A stretch of DNA of 64,000 nt from Manis javanica. Taxonomy: Eukaryota; Chordata; Mammalia; Pholidota; Manidae. The notes under the pieces were generated by a model. The model made no database searches and had not been told where the DNA came from. It saw nothing but the letters and a program-made list of their open reading frames with translations. Of this stretch, positions 45,877-57,335 are shown piece after piece (the stretch's first letter is position 1; each line of letters starts with the position of its first letter). Position numbers and translations under genes: made by a program. The DNA is taken from positions 45,267,034-45,331,033 of the forward strand of contig NC_133169.1 of assembly GCF_040802235.1 (NCBI RefSeq). Direction: 5' to 3'.

Positions 45877-48009
45877 CCAGGTTTCTACTTTTTTTTTTTT
45901 TTTTTACCACCCATATGGTTTTATTTTGTCATTAACAAACACACAACACTGTAAATGTATCATTACTTGGTTTCATTTTCTGAAATATTACTTAAGTTTG
46001 CATTAAAAATATATACATTTACATTTAAAAAATGTAACTTTATTAAAGAAACCCTCTGTAAATATAACTCCTTCTCAGTGTATTTTCCTGCTTTGTTTCA
46101 CACATAAATAACTTAATCTACAAAGTCATAAATAAAACTCTTATGGCCTAAAAGTACATACAAATTTTGCAACTTGACAAGTGTTCTCTTTTTTATTTAA
46201 TAAACACAAACATGCAGTATTTGCATTGCTTAATATTACTTACCAACACAAGTCATTATTGTCTCCCAACCAGTTCTGCCAATAGACCTTTTTGTATACA
46301 TGGGTAACGATGCCATGCATTTGTTTACAAAGTCAAAGTGGTGGTCAAAAAGCTAGATTTTTAAAACAGTACAGAAGATTGTCATTTAAATATTACTAAA
46401 TCTTATTAAAAGCACTTCAATATGTCTAAAGAACAAAAAATGCTACTAAAGAGTAAATGTGTGTAATGTCATTTAAATGGAAGCCAACAAAGCCTAAAAT
46501 AAAATCAGACAAAATGAATAATAACCTTGGGAAAAATATTCCATTGAGTTTCTCCTACAACAGAATTAACACCATCCTAAGTTTTCTAAAATTAATTTTG
46601 AAAAATCACTTTGATTAGTTAAAACTTTCAGAGTAAAACTGACACACAAAAATGACATTAGAATGGGATATTTGTAATTCTTGATACAGAACATTTGATT
46701 ATTTAGCTTGTGTTTAATGACTGGCAATTTTTATTCCTTCCGAAAATAATATTTGTTGAAAGACACCTCCTATTTAGTGATTTATTCAAGATGTATTAGG
46801 TAAGTACTCAAATTATTTTTATGTAATAAAAGTAGAAGAATTTTACTTTTTGGAAATCTTGGAAAATATTTCATTATGCACTTTCTTAGGCCATCATTTG
46901 TAGAAGTATAACACTTAGAAAAACATCAATATTCTCATTAAACTTAAATGATTCAAATGATAATACTAACCTAAGCACTGCCATTACTTTTAAAATCTAA
47001 GTTCCTAAAAGTTTTATTTTTCAATCAATACAAAAATCTGATTCACACTACTATCCAACAAACAGTATGTTTAAAAAACTAAATATTCTTTGTTAAAGAG
47101 CAAATTAAAACAAATGTTTTCCAAGCTATTAAAAAAATGAGACTCTCATATACATGATAAACCTAAATCATTACTCACAAATGGTGACTGAAATTCTGTC
47201 AACTTTTAGCCCAATACAACATAAATCCACAGGTATTCTGCATAAACAATTCAAAATTAAAGTTTATAATGGAAATGTCAACAAGTCGTTAACTACCACA
47301 TTACTTCTGATGGGTTCCACTATACTTCAACCAGCAGAGCTGATGTACACATCTGACAGACACACTGCTTAGAAAATTAAAGTTACCAGAGCTTTAAATA
47401 AGGAATACATAAATATGAACATAGCAATGTCAAAGCATTAGAGCTGTTAAAAAAGGTAAAATGTGATGTAAACACACTTGATAGTCTTCTCTGTAAGCCA
47501 CTTTCCACTGATTTATAAAACTATGGTTTTATAATTCTTTTCAAAAAGAAAATGTTTCTGCACTGCTGCATGCAGTAATTCATTGTACATCCTTGACTAC
47601 AATACAATCTTCAAATCCTCTTGCAGGACTTCACATATCTCATCAGGATTTCTCCAGAAAGTCAGCTTGTCATATTTTCAGCAGCCTTTAGTGCTTCAGT
47701 GGCCTTGCGAAGTTCCTTGATAACCGATGACAAAGCTTCTGGATTAATTCCTTGTTCACAAAGCCGTACACAAATGGACAGAGTTTCCATATCTAAGCCA
47801 GTATTCAAAATTCTTGAAATCTCAAGCAGGACGTCCATGGTCTCCCTCACCGCATTCAGATTCGCTGCCGCCGTGGCCCCGGCGCCGCTGCTACTCGCCA
47901 TGGCGGAGGGCGGCCGAGGCGGAAGAAGGGATTTACCCGGAACCGGAGCGCCTGCCCTTCTCCTGGGCGACCACACCGCCCGTCCCCGCTCACCCAGGTT
48001 TCTACTTTT
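45877..48009 (-). mobile_element. MZT1: MZT1 processed retrocopy with target-site duplications
   Basis: A complete reverse-transcribed mRNA on the minus strand. Target duplications of 16 bases (ccaggtttctactttt) lie at 45877-45892 and 47994-48009. Between them, in mRNA order: a GC-rich 5' UTR of 92 bases (47993-47902), the coding region, a 3' UTR of about 1.75 kb, AATAAA at 45925-45920, and a poly(A) tract to 45889. No introns are present. L1 machinery makes such copies. The preserved tail and duplications point to a young insertion. The host gene is elsewhere in the genome. Confidence 0.92.
47662..47901 (-). CDS. MZT1: MZT1-like (MOZART1) open reading frame in a retrocopy
   Basis: 79 codons, open from ATG to stop. 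MZT1 binds the N-terminal domains of gamma-tubulin complex proteins and helps place and activate the gamma-tubulin ring complex at centrosomes. The protein starts [20 protein letters not shown], continues through [20 protein letters not shown] and [20 protein letters not shown], and ends [11 protein letters not shown]-like ([13 protein letters not shown]). Against the human protein as I remember it (82 residues), the only differences are in the alanine run, which is three shorter with one Thr. The ATG has a strong context (gccATGG). The frame also stays open upstream into flanking DNA, so a longer product from another promoter is possible. Whether it is transcribed cannot be seen; no promoter beyond the copied 5' UTR is evident. 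Confidence 0.85.
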   Translation of the reverse strand: MASSSGAGATAAANLNAVRETMDVLLEISRILNTGLDMETLSICVRLCEQGINPEALSSVIKELRKATEALKAAENMTS

Positions 48010-48840
48010 GTGCATGCCTAAGAAGTGATCATTCAGCTCTTGACCTCATTGTTTTTCATAAGGTTTATTTTCTGTTAACATTTAAATGCTTTTTAAATTA
48101 GCTGATACCTATATACCACTTTCAGGTGTGAATTAGGCCTTAAAATCATTGGCTTATAGTTAAACTATCTGGTGTTTGAAGCTTTTTTTGTTAATGTCTA
48201 GCTTATGTATCCTTGGCCATGATAACTGATCTCTGTACCATAGTTTCCTGTCTTAAGCACTAATCAAAAATCAAGAAGTGGGAGAAGCGTCTTATAACAG
48301 AAGTTTTCTGTGTCTGTGATGGTTGCTCCTTGAGGTGAAGGAAGTTCTGCCTTTGTCATCTGGCCGCTTAGCACCCTCTGCGCGTTCTCAGGACACCACT
48401 CTCGCCAGAACTCTCTCTATGCGTTAAGCAGCTTGTTCCTCAGCTACCGGAATCATAGATATTTGTGACTGTATAGGAGACTCTTATATCTGTCCCCTTT
48501 ATCCCTTGGCTAGATGATCTGTCTCCACAGGAAGGAGAAATGTGTATATTAATTGAAGGGATTATTTTCAGATTCTATCTGGAACTCTAGTAGGCTAATA
48601 TGGGAACGATTTGGCATCACCCATGGCCACCTGGTGGATAATTAACATAATATTATTCCAAAGCTACATTGTATGTCCTCAGTGTATTTCTTTAAAGAGC
48701 ATGTATGACTAGGGGAATAAAAAACAAAATATAACTACAAAATGATATTAACAGTACCTATGAAGGATTGATGTTGATTTAAAAAATTTTTGTCATTAAA
48801 TATTTTCTACATTGAGCAGACTATTGTTTGACATATTATT
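48010..48840. other. Unassigned segment
   Basis: AT-rich with no long frame; nothing recognised. Confidence 0.35.
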
Positions 48841-48844
48841 AGTA

Positions 48845-48975
48845 GAGGTAGTATTCTGTGTTTAAGCACACAAATCAGTTGGATTTCAACACAACACAAC
48901 CACTTACAGCCTTGAGGAAAGCACTTCACATTTTTGTGACTCAGTTTCTTCATTTTCATAAACATTAAATTTGTA
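48845..48975 (+). repeat. MIR-like SINE remnant
   Basis: The order 'aatcagttggatttcaac', 'cacttacagccttgaggaaagc' and 'gtgactcagtttcttcattt' matches the conserved core and tail of MIR (…CCACTTACTAGC…GGGCAAG…CTCAGTTTCCTCAT). Strongly diverged, as expected for its age. Confidence 0.6.
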
Positions 48976-50437
48976 CTGTAAGTGGAGTGCTTTTCTGACT
49001 AGTTTAGTTTTTGGGTTAGTTTTTATAACCAGCATCATCATCATTACTATAGTCCTCAACACCCAGGGTACATCCTGGATTAAGGGATTAAACTCTAAAT
49101 TCAAACACCTGAGTATGAACCCTATGGGATGTGGATAGTTAATACCACCAGGAATCATAGGAGCAACTGGTTCATCGTGATATCCACTTCACTGAATAGA
49201 AGGGAGGATTACTTCCACCACTGATATATCTAGTGGTTTTCTGTAAGAGCCTAGAGGTGTACTGAGGTATTGCCATCATAGTTATTTTTACAGTTGCCCT
49301 TCACATCTCACCTTGGTCTTTACATGTTCTGTCTCATTTTTATTCCATATCCCTCTAGAAGCAATAAGGGAGATACAATATTTTCTTTATTACTTCTCTC
49401 CAGACATATTTTTGTTAATATTAAGAGAAGTTCATTGCTTCAAATACATTTCTAAGGCAATTTCCCTCCTATTGTACTATAATGATAGAATAAAGATGGT
49501 CATTCAATATACTTCTGTGGTAGAGAAGTAATTCCTTGTTGGGTACATTTATTTGTATCTTTGTACTAATTTCTATAAATTTTACTTGAATGTTTCATAT
49601 TTTTTAACAATTCACCATTTTATCATGTATATTTAGGTTATCATTAAACACTACTTAAAATTTTTAATGGGTGTGCATTATACCACTGCGTGACAAAAAG
49701 ACCTTATTAATCTGTTGCTAAGGTTTTCCTCTCATAACAAGAACATTAAAAATGCCAAATAATTTTCCAATGATTAACATGATTTATTAAAGTGCAATAT
49801 TTGATAAGCAAGTATTACTGCCCCCAAGTTTTATGATCCTGATACCTGGAAAGACAGAGGTCTAGGGTGGGAACTCTGTCCTGGCTGAGAGCCAGACTTA
49901 GGGAGAAAGATCCATGGAGCTGGATACCACCACTGATAACATTAATGGTAATGCATATCATTAAAATTTTTAAAAATATATGTATCATTGAAAAAAGTGT
50001 ATCTGTGTGCATCTTTAGTTGCCATTCTATCATTCTATCTCATTGGAATAAGACATTATGACAAAAACCCACACAGCTCTCTTTGACAAAGAGGAGAAAT
50101 CCTTGCTTTAAAAATGTTGGGAAAGAAAGGTAACTTAATATTTAAATGTGGTATCTGCACAACTTCAGGGAAAGCAATAGAGAAGGGACCACATGAGTAA
50201 AAAATTTATTGAGAGTCACGAAAATCTAAGGGAAAGCACCTACCACGAATATTGGAGGGTCAGTGATTTTAAACAAATCTTACCTAGATATCAAGAGTTA
50301 CTATGACATCTGTGTTCTGACATGAATAGAAAGTATTCTTGAACAACAGAAGCTATGTTATAATAGTCAGTCTGTTGGTAATAGACACTTTGAGGGTTTT
50401 ACGAAAGTATTCAAATGGTTTGTATATCAGATGTACA
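48976..50437. other. Unassigned AT-rich segment
   Basis: Short open frames only; no homology recognised. A faint L1-like or DNA-repeat origin is possible for parts of 49550-49700, but this is not supported. Confidence 0.3.
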
Positions 50438-50489
50438 ACTGTGTTAGGGTTCTTCAGAGAAACAGAACCCATAGGGGATAGATCTATTG

Positions 50490-50535
50490 ATAAGAGATAG
50501 ATAGATAGATGATAGATAGAGAGATGACAGATAAA
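50490..50535 (+). repeat. (GATA)n microsatellite within the LTR
   Basis: GATAGATAGATAGATGATAGATAGA run, imperfect, at the place where MLT2 LTRs often have ATAT/GATA expansions. Confidence 0.85.
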
Positions 50536-50796
50536 TCAGATGGATAAAGGTATACAAATATAGATATATAAATTCTATATAGTTACATAATCATACATAG
50601 GCATATATTTTATATATAGATATTCATATAGAGATAGATGTGGCACCAATCACCTGTCTATCTATCCACTGAGAGAGAGACAGAGAAGATTTATTATAAG
50701 AAACTGGGCCACATAATTATGGAGGCTGAGAAGTCCCGTGATCTCTTTTCTACAAGCAAGAGACCTCATAGACCTGTGGTGAAAGTCCTAGTCCAA

Positions 50797-51352
50797 GTGC
50801 AGGAGACCAGTGTCATAGGTCAGACTATCAGAGTGTAGGAGACCAGTGTCATAGGTCACACTGTCAGACAGAGTGCAGGAGACCAGCATCATAGGTCAGA
50901 CTGTCAGTCAGAGTGCAGGGGACCAGTGTCATAGGTCAGACTGTCAGACAAAGTCTAGGAGACCACTGTCATAAATTAGACAGTCAGACAGAGTGCAGGA
51001 GACCAGTGTCATAGGTCAGACTGTCAGACAGATTGCAGGAGACCAGCATTGTAGGTCAGACTGTCAGTCAGAGTGAAGGGGACCAGTGTCGTAGGTCAGA
51101 CAGTCAGACCAAGTGCAGGAGACCAATGTCTCAGGTCAGATTGTCACACAGCATGTAGGAGACCAGTGTCATAGGTCAGACTGTCAGTCAGAGTGAAGGG
51201 GACCAGTGTCGTAGGTCAGACAGTCAGACCGAGTGCAGGAGACCAATGTCGCAGGTCAGACTGTCACAGAGCATGTAGGAGACCAGTGTCATAGGTCAGA
51301 CTGTCAGACAGAATGAAGTTGTCCAGTGTCGTAGGTCAGACAGTCAGAAAGA
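50797..51352 (+). repeat. 40-bp minisatellite with 120-bp higher-order repeat
   Basis: About 14 units of period 40 (consensus start gtgcaggagaccagtgtcat, then aggtcagactgtcagacaga), except for a short second unit. From 51061 the array has a three-unit, 120-base higher-order period: 51061-51180 and 51181-51300 differ at only a few places and share the variants GAAGGGG, CAGTCAGACC and TGTCACA in order. No spacer/repeat alternation exists, so it is not CRISPR-like. Confidence 0.93.
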
Positions 51353-51505
51353 ATGTATTCTTCCATCCTCGGTCTTTCAGTTCTATTCAGGTCCTGGATG
51401 GATTGGATAATGCTCACTCCCATAAAGAAAGGCAAAATTCTTTACTCAGTCCATGAAATCAAGGGATGATCTCATTGGAGACATCCTCACAGATAAATTT
51501 TAAAA

Positions 51506-52500
51506 AATAATTTTAAATAGGTTGTGTCAATCAAAAAACTTGTTTTTATTCTTCTGATTTTCAAAATCCTTCTTTCCAATTTAATATCTTGTCATGTTCT
51601 TATTTCTCTGAGTTGATAAATCGTCGTTCCCTTTGAAATACTCTTTTCCTTCCTTGCATTCACCGTTTGCTTTTTTACTCTGCCTTTGGTTTGCTGAATG
51701 TATTTTGTTTTAGAAAATCTCTTATGTGTCAGCTAATCCTTGCATTTCTGCTGTTAGGAAGGTCTTTGGACAAGAGTAAATCTTAAAAACTGCCAAGTTG
51801 TGCTGAACTATGACCCAAGTGATTCATTCATCTAGGAAACAGTCAGCGCCAGTGTGACATTTCCCTGGTTGCCATCTGATTCCCCTGGACAGAGTCTCTT
51901 GGGGACTGGAGGCCATGGTGGGGGGCCGGCACCTGAGAGCCCAGCAGCAGGAAGGGGCTGGATGCCTCGCGGTTCACTGTGTAGATGTCCCCTTAGTGAC
52001 CATGCGCTGCCTATCTTTCCAAATTCAGAGCCTCTTGAAATCACCACCTCCTTAAACTATAAGATGCCCAGCTACATGACATAAGTGTGAAGATGAACAG
52101 TCAGGTTTTAACAGCCTTATAAACACACTTTTGACTAAGCCTCCAATTTCAGTACCACCTGTAGTCAATGGCAATACCTGGTCACTCCAGCTTCAAGCTA
52201 TTGGAGAGTGTTTTTCAGCATGATTTAACTTGCTTCCATTGCCAGCTTATTTCTCTTAATTACAATAATTATTAGTATATGTAACCTTGCTTATATTTAA
52301 TTAAATACTGTTTATTGTTTTTCTTTTCAGCATATTTTATTGCTGTTGTATCCAAATCTCATGATCTTTGTACATTTATACCTAAACTTAAAGTTTTCAG
52401 ACCATGCTAAACAATCATATCAAAAAAAAATTAAAATGTCTTCTTTAAAAATTGTTATTTTTTCTTATTCTTGAATGATAGTTTAGATGGGCTTAGAGTT
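51506..52500. other. Unassigned segment with a GC-richer patch
   Basis: AT-rich apart from 51840-52000, which is GC-rich (ggccatggtggggggccggcacctg area). Overlapping short frames there match nothing known. No repeat boundary seen. Confidence 0.3.
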
Positions 52501-52504
52501 TAGA

Positions 52505-52800
52505 ACTTGTGCATTTTCCTCTGAGCATTTTCCTTTGAGGCTTCCTTTTTGACTCATGGGTTATTTGGAATCATGTAGTATAATTTCCATGGACTCAGAG
52601 ATTTTTCTAAAATATTTCATTTGTTATGTTATTGATTTTCAGTTTTATTACATGATTACAAGAGGACACAGTCTGTAGAGTTTCATTCTTTTAAATTTGT
52701 TCATGTTCATTTTATGGCCCATAATATTCTCGTCTTTGGTGAATGTTTTTGGAGACTTCAAAAAAAAAGTATATTCTATTTTTGTTGGGTGAAGACTTTT
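52505..52800 (-). repeat. Old L1 ORF2 fragment (endonuclease region)
   Basis: The plus strand reads 'tttttgactcatgggttattt', 'ttcttttaaatttgttcatgtt', 'tttatggcccataatattctcg' and 'tatttttgttgggtgaag'. This is the reverse complement of the endonuclease C-terminal part of old L1 ORF2. It is a short, isolated, decayed piece. Confidence 0.65.
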
Positions 52801-54505
52801 ATCTATTTCTGTCTCCTAGTCAGCGTAACTACAGAGTTGTCTTTATATTTTCAGGGTTCATTTCTGCTCATATGAATGTTTCAGCAAGAAAAGGTCAGTG
52901 CCGTCTTGAAAAAGGCTACTTGGGAACATTGCTAAGTGGCTTACATCTCCACCATGATAATAACTTGACTCCAGCTGTTGAGCAACTCACACACTTAATC
53001 TGCTCCTTGTGCTTGTTAGTATCTACTCGGTATAAGGATAGCAATGGGACACAGTTCAAGCATCAATTTTCTCAGCTGAGAATATTGACAGGCAGTGGCC
53101 AACTCCTGGACAGGAAATATTTAAAATAAAAATAAATTGAGTAAATAATAACATATTTCAAAGAGGGGCTTGATTGGATAGTAGGAGAAGAAAAAGACAA
53201 TGAAGCAAGGATGATAAGATGAAAAGTAGGAAAAAATAACACATAGCTACAATTTATTGGGTCACCCAACAGGGCAAGCAGTGTTTACTGCTATTTTTCT
53301 ATCTATGAAGCATTATTAGGCTTTAGAAAAAAAAAACTTTTCATGTAACTACTTTGAAAAAGCAACTCCTCTTTAAGCCACATCACAAATAAATATCTCT
53401 TCCCTCCCATCTCCAATAAACATCTCTAACTGAGCCTATTGTTTTTTATGATTATGACAAACATTACACTATTCAGCAATACACCACTCTGCCCCATAAA
53501 GCTCTTGTCTAAATCACCTAGAAACTGGTGCAGTGACTCTGGCATAAATCAGAGAATGGGTATGTATTATAATTTATTGTAAGTAGGTGGTATCTTTTGG
53601 TATTTCTGAGAGCACAAGGACCTTTAAATTGTTCAATTTACCCTAATGAAATTTTTTAATTCAGGTTTTTGTGTTAAAGTGTTGGGTTCATCATTTAAAA
53701 TCTGAGTTTAATTTTCAAAAATCCACTTGGATTTAGACTGAGTTGTGTTTTACCACCTTACCAAAAAGGAGATAACATAGAGAATCCATGAGGCAGTGAG
53801 TTTTATTTTATCCTTTGTTTTATTTAAAGATGGCTTTGTATAATGTAGGTAGAATAGATTTGAAACAAATATGTACCATATTTGTAATCACACAGAGATT
53901 GAGTTTGGGTTTAAACATCCTTCTGTCTCATGGGATGAGAGCCTGCACATCCTCGGGAATAAGTACCCCAGAGGATTATCACTCTCATGGGTATGTCTTA
54001 TGAAAATTCTAAGTAAAAGAAGAATATAGCAAAATGTATGCAGGAAGCACTTCTTAGTACCCAAGATGTCATTCAGATACCAAACTTAAAAAGTAAAACT
54101 GCATTTAAAGAGAAAGCTAGGAAAACTGTAGGAGCATGTCTCTCCTTTCAGGTTTATGTAATTGAGTTTTTGGAGTGCAGTTACATTCATTTAAAAAAAT
54201 TTAAACAGGTATAGCAGATAACATAATTTGTTGGTTTTCTAATATTGAAATGTTGGTACTTAATATGCTATTAAAAAATCATGAATTCATCCAAATAACT
54301 CTGCAAACAGCATTTCTCCCTGTGGAAGAGTTAATAGGTGGACAAAATGGACAGACTTTTTCTTACCAAAATTACTTGTAAATTATTAGGAATAAAGAAT
54401 AATTCATGAAGTACTGGCTTTGACCTAAGCCCTCCCTCCTCTACTTAGAATTCAGACTCTCCACTGTAGAGTGGGTGCAGATCATGATTTTCAAATTAGT
54501 TCCAG
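52801..54505. other. Unassigned segment upstream of the OR 3' end
   Basis: A 128-codon open frame at 52743-53129 begins inside the old L1 fragment and does not resemble a known protein. It has low-complexity, non-coding-like character. No other feature is seen. Confidence 0.3.
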
Positions 54506-55489
54506 TCAAAAACTCAATTTATTATTTCCCCTCACGCTGTCCCCCTTCCTCAGGAGTCTTTGCAGGGCCCCCTTCACCTCTTTGTTCTGCAGGGTGTAGA
54601 TGAGGGGGTTCAGCAATGGTGTAACCATGGTGAAGAAGAAGGTGACAAACTTGCCGTGTTTGGAAGCAAGTTGGTTCTTAGGGTCTGTGTACACCATGGC
54701 CACTGTCCCATAGAACATGATGACCACGCTGAGGTGGGGGAAGCAGGTGGCAACGGCCTTCTGCCTTCCCTCCTCAGACTGGATTTTCCCCAAGACTTGA
54801 GCTATGAAGCCATAGGAATTCAGGATCAACCCCACTGGCACGATGGTGAAGAGAACAGCAGAGATGGTCATCTGCCACTCACTGGCAGCGGTGTCCCCAC
54901 AGGCCAGGCATATGAGTTCAGGAACTTGGCATAAAAAGTCATCCAGGTGGCGGTGAGCACCGAAGGGCAGCTGGAATGTGACGGGGGTTTGGGTCACAGA
55001 TTCCATCAGGCTGCACAGCCAGGCCGTGAGCACCAGCTTCCAGCACAGCGGACGGTTCATGATGACGGTGTAGTGCAGGGGCCGGCAGATAGCGACGTAG
55101 CAGTCAAAGGCCATTACCACCAGCATGACGCCTTCTGTGGCCCCAAGACAGAGCAACACACAGACTTGGAGGACACAGCCTGTGTAGGTGATGCTCTTGT
55201 CTGGCCCCCACAGGTTGGACAACATCTGGGGCACAGCAGCTGTGGTGTAGCAGAGATCCAGGAAGGAGAGATTGCTGAGGAAGAAGTACATCGGGGTGTA
55301 GAGACGAGGGTCCACGCAGGAGAGCAGGATGATGGCTGAGTTGGAGAGGACGATCATGGTGTACAAGAGGATCACAGCCCAGAAGAGAACAGTTTCTAGC
55401 TGTGGCTTTTCAGAGCAGCCCAGAAGGATGAAGCCGGCTGGGAAGCTCTTGTTGGTCATGCCTACTGCTTTTGGCTTTGGGGTTTGCAT
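54506..55489 (-). CDS. Olfactory receptor, family 2 (2G/2W/2C-like), open frame
   Basis: 327 codons in one exon, a class II odorant GPCR. Two starts are possible: the first ATG (55489) or Met11 (55459), giving 317 residues beginning MTNKSFPAGFILLGCSEKPQ. The second matches family N-termini better and keeps the NKS glycosylation site. Landmarks: SNSAIILL in TM1 (usual GN is SN), LYTPMYFFLSNLSFLDLCYT, TM3 Cys105, MAFDCYVAICRPLHY at 127-140, PHLSVVIMFYG in TM6, and PLLNPLIYTLQNKEVKGAL in TM7. Odd points: the DRY arginine is Cys130 (codon 55100-55102, TGC from CGC), and the first ECL2 cysteine is Gly177 (LPFG for LPFC). DRY is needed for normal G-protein coupling, so the receptor may be impaired despite its open frame. 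The subfamily is uncertain. Confidence 0.9.
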   Translation of the reverse strand: MQTPKPKAVGMTNKSFPAGFILLGCSEKPQLETVLFWAVILLYTMIVLSNSAIILLSCVDPRLYTPMYFFLSNLSFLDLCYTTAAVPQMLSNLWGPDKSITYTGCVLQVCVLLCLGATEGVMLVVMAFDCYVAICRPLHYTVIMNRPLCWKLVLTAWLCSLMESVTQTPVTFQLPFGAHRHLDDFLCQVPELICLACGDTAASEWQMTISAVLFTIVPVGLILNSYGFIAQVLGKIQSEEGRQKAVATCFPHLSVVIMFYGTVAMVYTDPKNQLASKHGKFVTFFFTMVTPLLNPLIYTLQNKEVKGALQRLLRKGDSVRGNNKLSF

Positions 55490-56640
55490 GTAATTGTAAA
55501 CAATGTTGTGAACAAGTTTTGCAGAAAGGCTTTACTTTCACTTATTTGGAGAATGCAAGCATTAATAGCTTTCCAGGGAGTTTTGGGAAATGGGATATAT
55601 GGGTATTTTTTACAACATTAGACCAATAGGATATTATATTTTTCATAAGGCTATGGTTTTAACATTAAAGTAGTTTGGTAGCACACTAAAGTTGGGACTC
55701 CTATCCACAATCTTTAATCACAAAATACAGTAGACACCTTCATAATCACCTTAGATCATGTGAATGTTCCTCCAAGTTTATTCTTGCAGTCATGCATATA
55801 GAATGTCTAAAATATTTGGAACTGCATGTAGAACACCAAGTTTTATCTTTGAAATACATAGCCCTCCAATACAACAGAGCATTTATTTTCATTGCTTGAT
55901 ATTGTGAATAGGAACAAGCAAACTGAAGTTATCCACAAAATAAGGCTGTTCTGTTCTCCATGTAGGCTCTAAACCATGAAGACCCTGAATAAAAGTCATT
56001 TTCAAGTATATGAAAAATAATCTTGGGATTGGAGACATACCAGTTTTTAAATGAGGGAAGCCTAGCTTGGATACCTGGTTCTTTCATTTAACTAAAGTAA
56101 TTCAACTCTACTTAAGCAAACAACTTAAAAAATGAGTCTATATTCTTATATGAGAAATGGTTATAACCTTCACCTCTGGGGAATAACCGTAGATATTATT
56201 GTTTAATTGTGCCCGCTACCTTAACAACAAAATGGTAAGCATTATAATCACAGTGAAATGAAAGCATTATAAATGCCCTTTAATTCTTGCATGACAAATG
56301 TCCATTATTGTGCTCCTCCATAATCACTTGGCATACTAAATAAATTTCAATAAAGAACCAGAATTTAATGATAGAAAAAAATCTAAGTGAAAGATGATGC
56401 AGAGGCATTAATTAAACAATAGAATCATAGCACATTCCATTTTTCATTACTGTCCTGGAATATTAATTCCTGTCTCCTAGGAGCAGTTGAATAATTCAGA
56501 GGATATCAAGAATGTGGAAGGTATAGGACAAAAAAAATGCTGTCAGGTGGAGGAAACTGACTTTTAGATTATGAAAATTAAATTTTGGAAGTGGCAAAAC
56601 AATGCACAGATTTTGAGGAATATACAGGGTTATGCTTCTC
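55490..56640. other. Unassigned segment upstream of the intact OR
   Basis: It should contain the OR 5' non-coding exon(s) and promoter, but I cannot identify them. AT-rich, no repeats recognised. Confidence 0.3.
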
Positions 56641-56960
56641 TTCAACAGCGACTTTCTGTCTCTATTTAGCAAGTGCTGTGTACCAGCCACTGTGCTCTGA
56701 CGTGGGAATACACTGGGAAAGAGAGAAATGAAATCCCTGATTTTGCAGAACTCAGAGACCCATGGGAGATAGAGACAGCAAGGGCAGAAACAAGTAAATA
56801 AATAAGAATTCAACCATTTTTAAGATAAGTCTAAAACATAAAAAAAAGAGGGTATTACAATTTAGGGTAACACTAAAAGGTGGAAGAATAGAGAAAGATA
56901 ATTCACAGAGGGGAAATGGGAGGACCTTCTGGTGCTGAGGAAATGTGCCTGCTACAAAAA
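56640..56960 (+). repeat. L2-like LINE remnant
   Basis: The order 'aagtgctgtgtaccagccactgtg', 'gggaatacactgggaaag', 'gaaatccctgattttgcag' and 'aagtaaataaataag' mirrors the common L2-type text (…TGTGCCAGGCACTGT…GGGGATACA…AAATCCCTGCCCT…). Diverged, no frame. Confidence 0.45.
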
Positions 56961-57239
56961 GTCCAGCTGAATGGGGCAGAGCGGGAGCTGTGTGGCTGGA
57001 TGTGGTCAGGAACGTCCGCTGAACTCAGCTTCTTGGCGCTACATTCCCGTGATCATGCCCTGAGCCGATCCCATCATCTTCGGTGCAGATACCCCTGAAT
57101 TAACTACAGAATATCCATCTGCTACTTCTTCCGTCCTCTCTGTACCCACAGAGTTTGTTTCCTATACTCACCTTGGTCTGCCTCAGAATGCAATACTACA
57201 TTAAAGTTGGTATTTAGGTAAAATGTTTTATTTTCATCT

Positions 57240-57335
57240 GGTTTTTTTTTTATTGAAGTATAGCTGATACACAACATCTATTGGTTTCAGGTGTACAACG
57301 TCATGATTCAACAATTAAATACATTATGGAATGCT
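57240..57335 (-). repeat. Old L1 3'-end fragment
   Basis: The plus strand reads a T-run, then 'attgaagtatagctgatacac', 'ggtttcaggtgtacaacg' and 'catgattcaac', the complement of an L1M terminus. It is the same kind of sequence as the second transduced segment of L1 B (26201-26400). Confidence 0.6.

Larger units (their letters stand above)
50438..51505 (+). mobile_element. MLT2-like solo LTR (ERVL, class III) expanded by a minisatellite
   Basis: Old retroviral fossil. The start 'gtgttagggttcttcagagaaacag' with 'gatttattataagaaactggg' and 'ttatggaggctgagaagtcc' is the first half of an MLT2-type ERVL LTR. The second half, 'cggtctttcagttctattcagg', 'gattggataatgctcactccc' and 'catcctcacagata', follows at 51370-51505. 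The two halves are parted by 0.55 kb of 40-bp tandem repeats and by GATA-type repeats at 50490-50530. No internal retroviral sequence is seen. An early eutherian age is expected for the family. Confidence 0.7.

Noticed and set aside
47621-48028. 135-codon plus-strand frame
   Set aside because: It lies antisense to the MZT1 retrocopy and has no family resemblance; the minus frame explains the region.
50797-51352. CRISPR-like array
   Set aside because: The 40-bp units are contiguous, with no unique spacers, and sit inside a mammalian LTR; it is a minisatellite.
52743-53129. 128-codon frame
   Set aside because: It begins within a decayed L1 fragment on the other strand and shows no protein-like conservation.
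54560-55339. Two plus-strand frames of 124 and 130 codons
   Set aside because: Shadow frames antisense to the intact OR gene.
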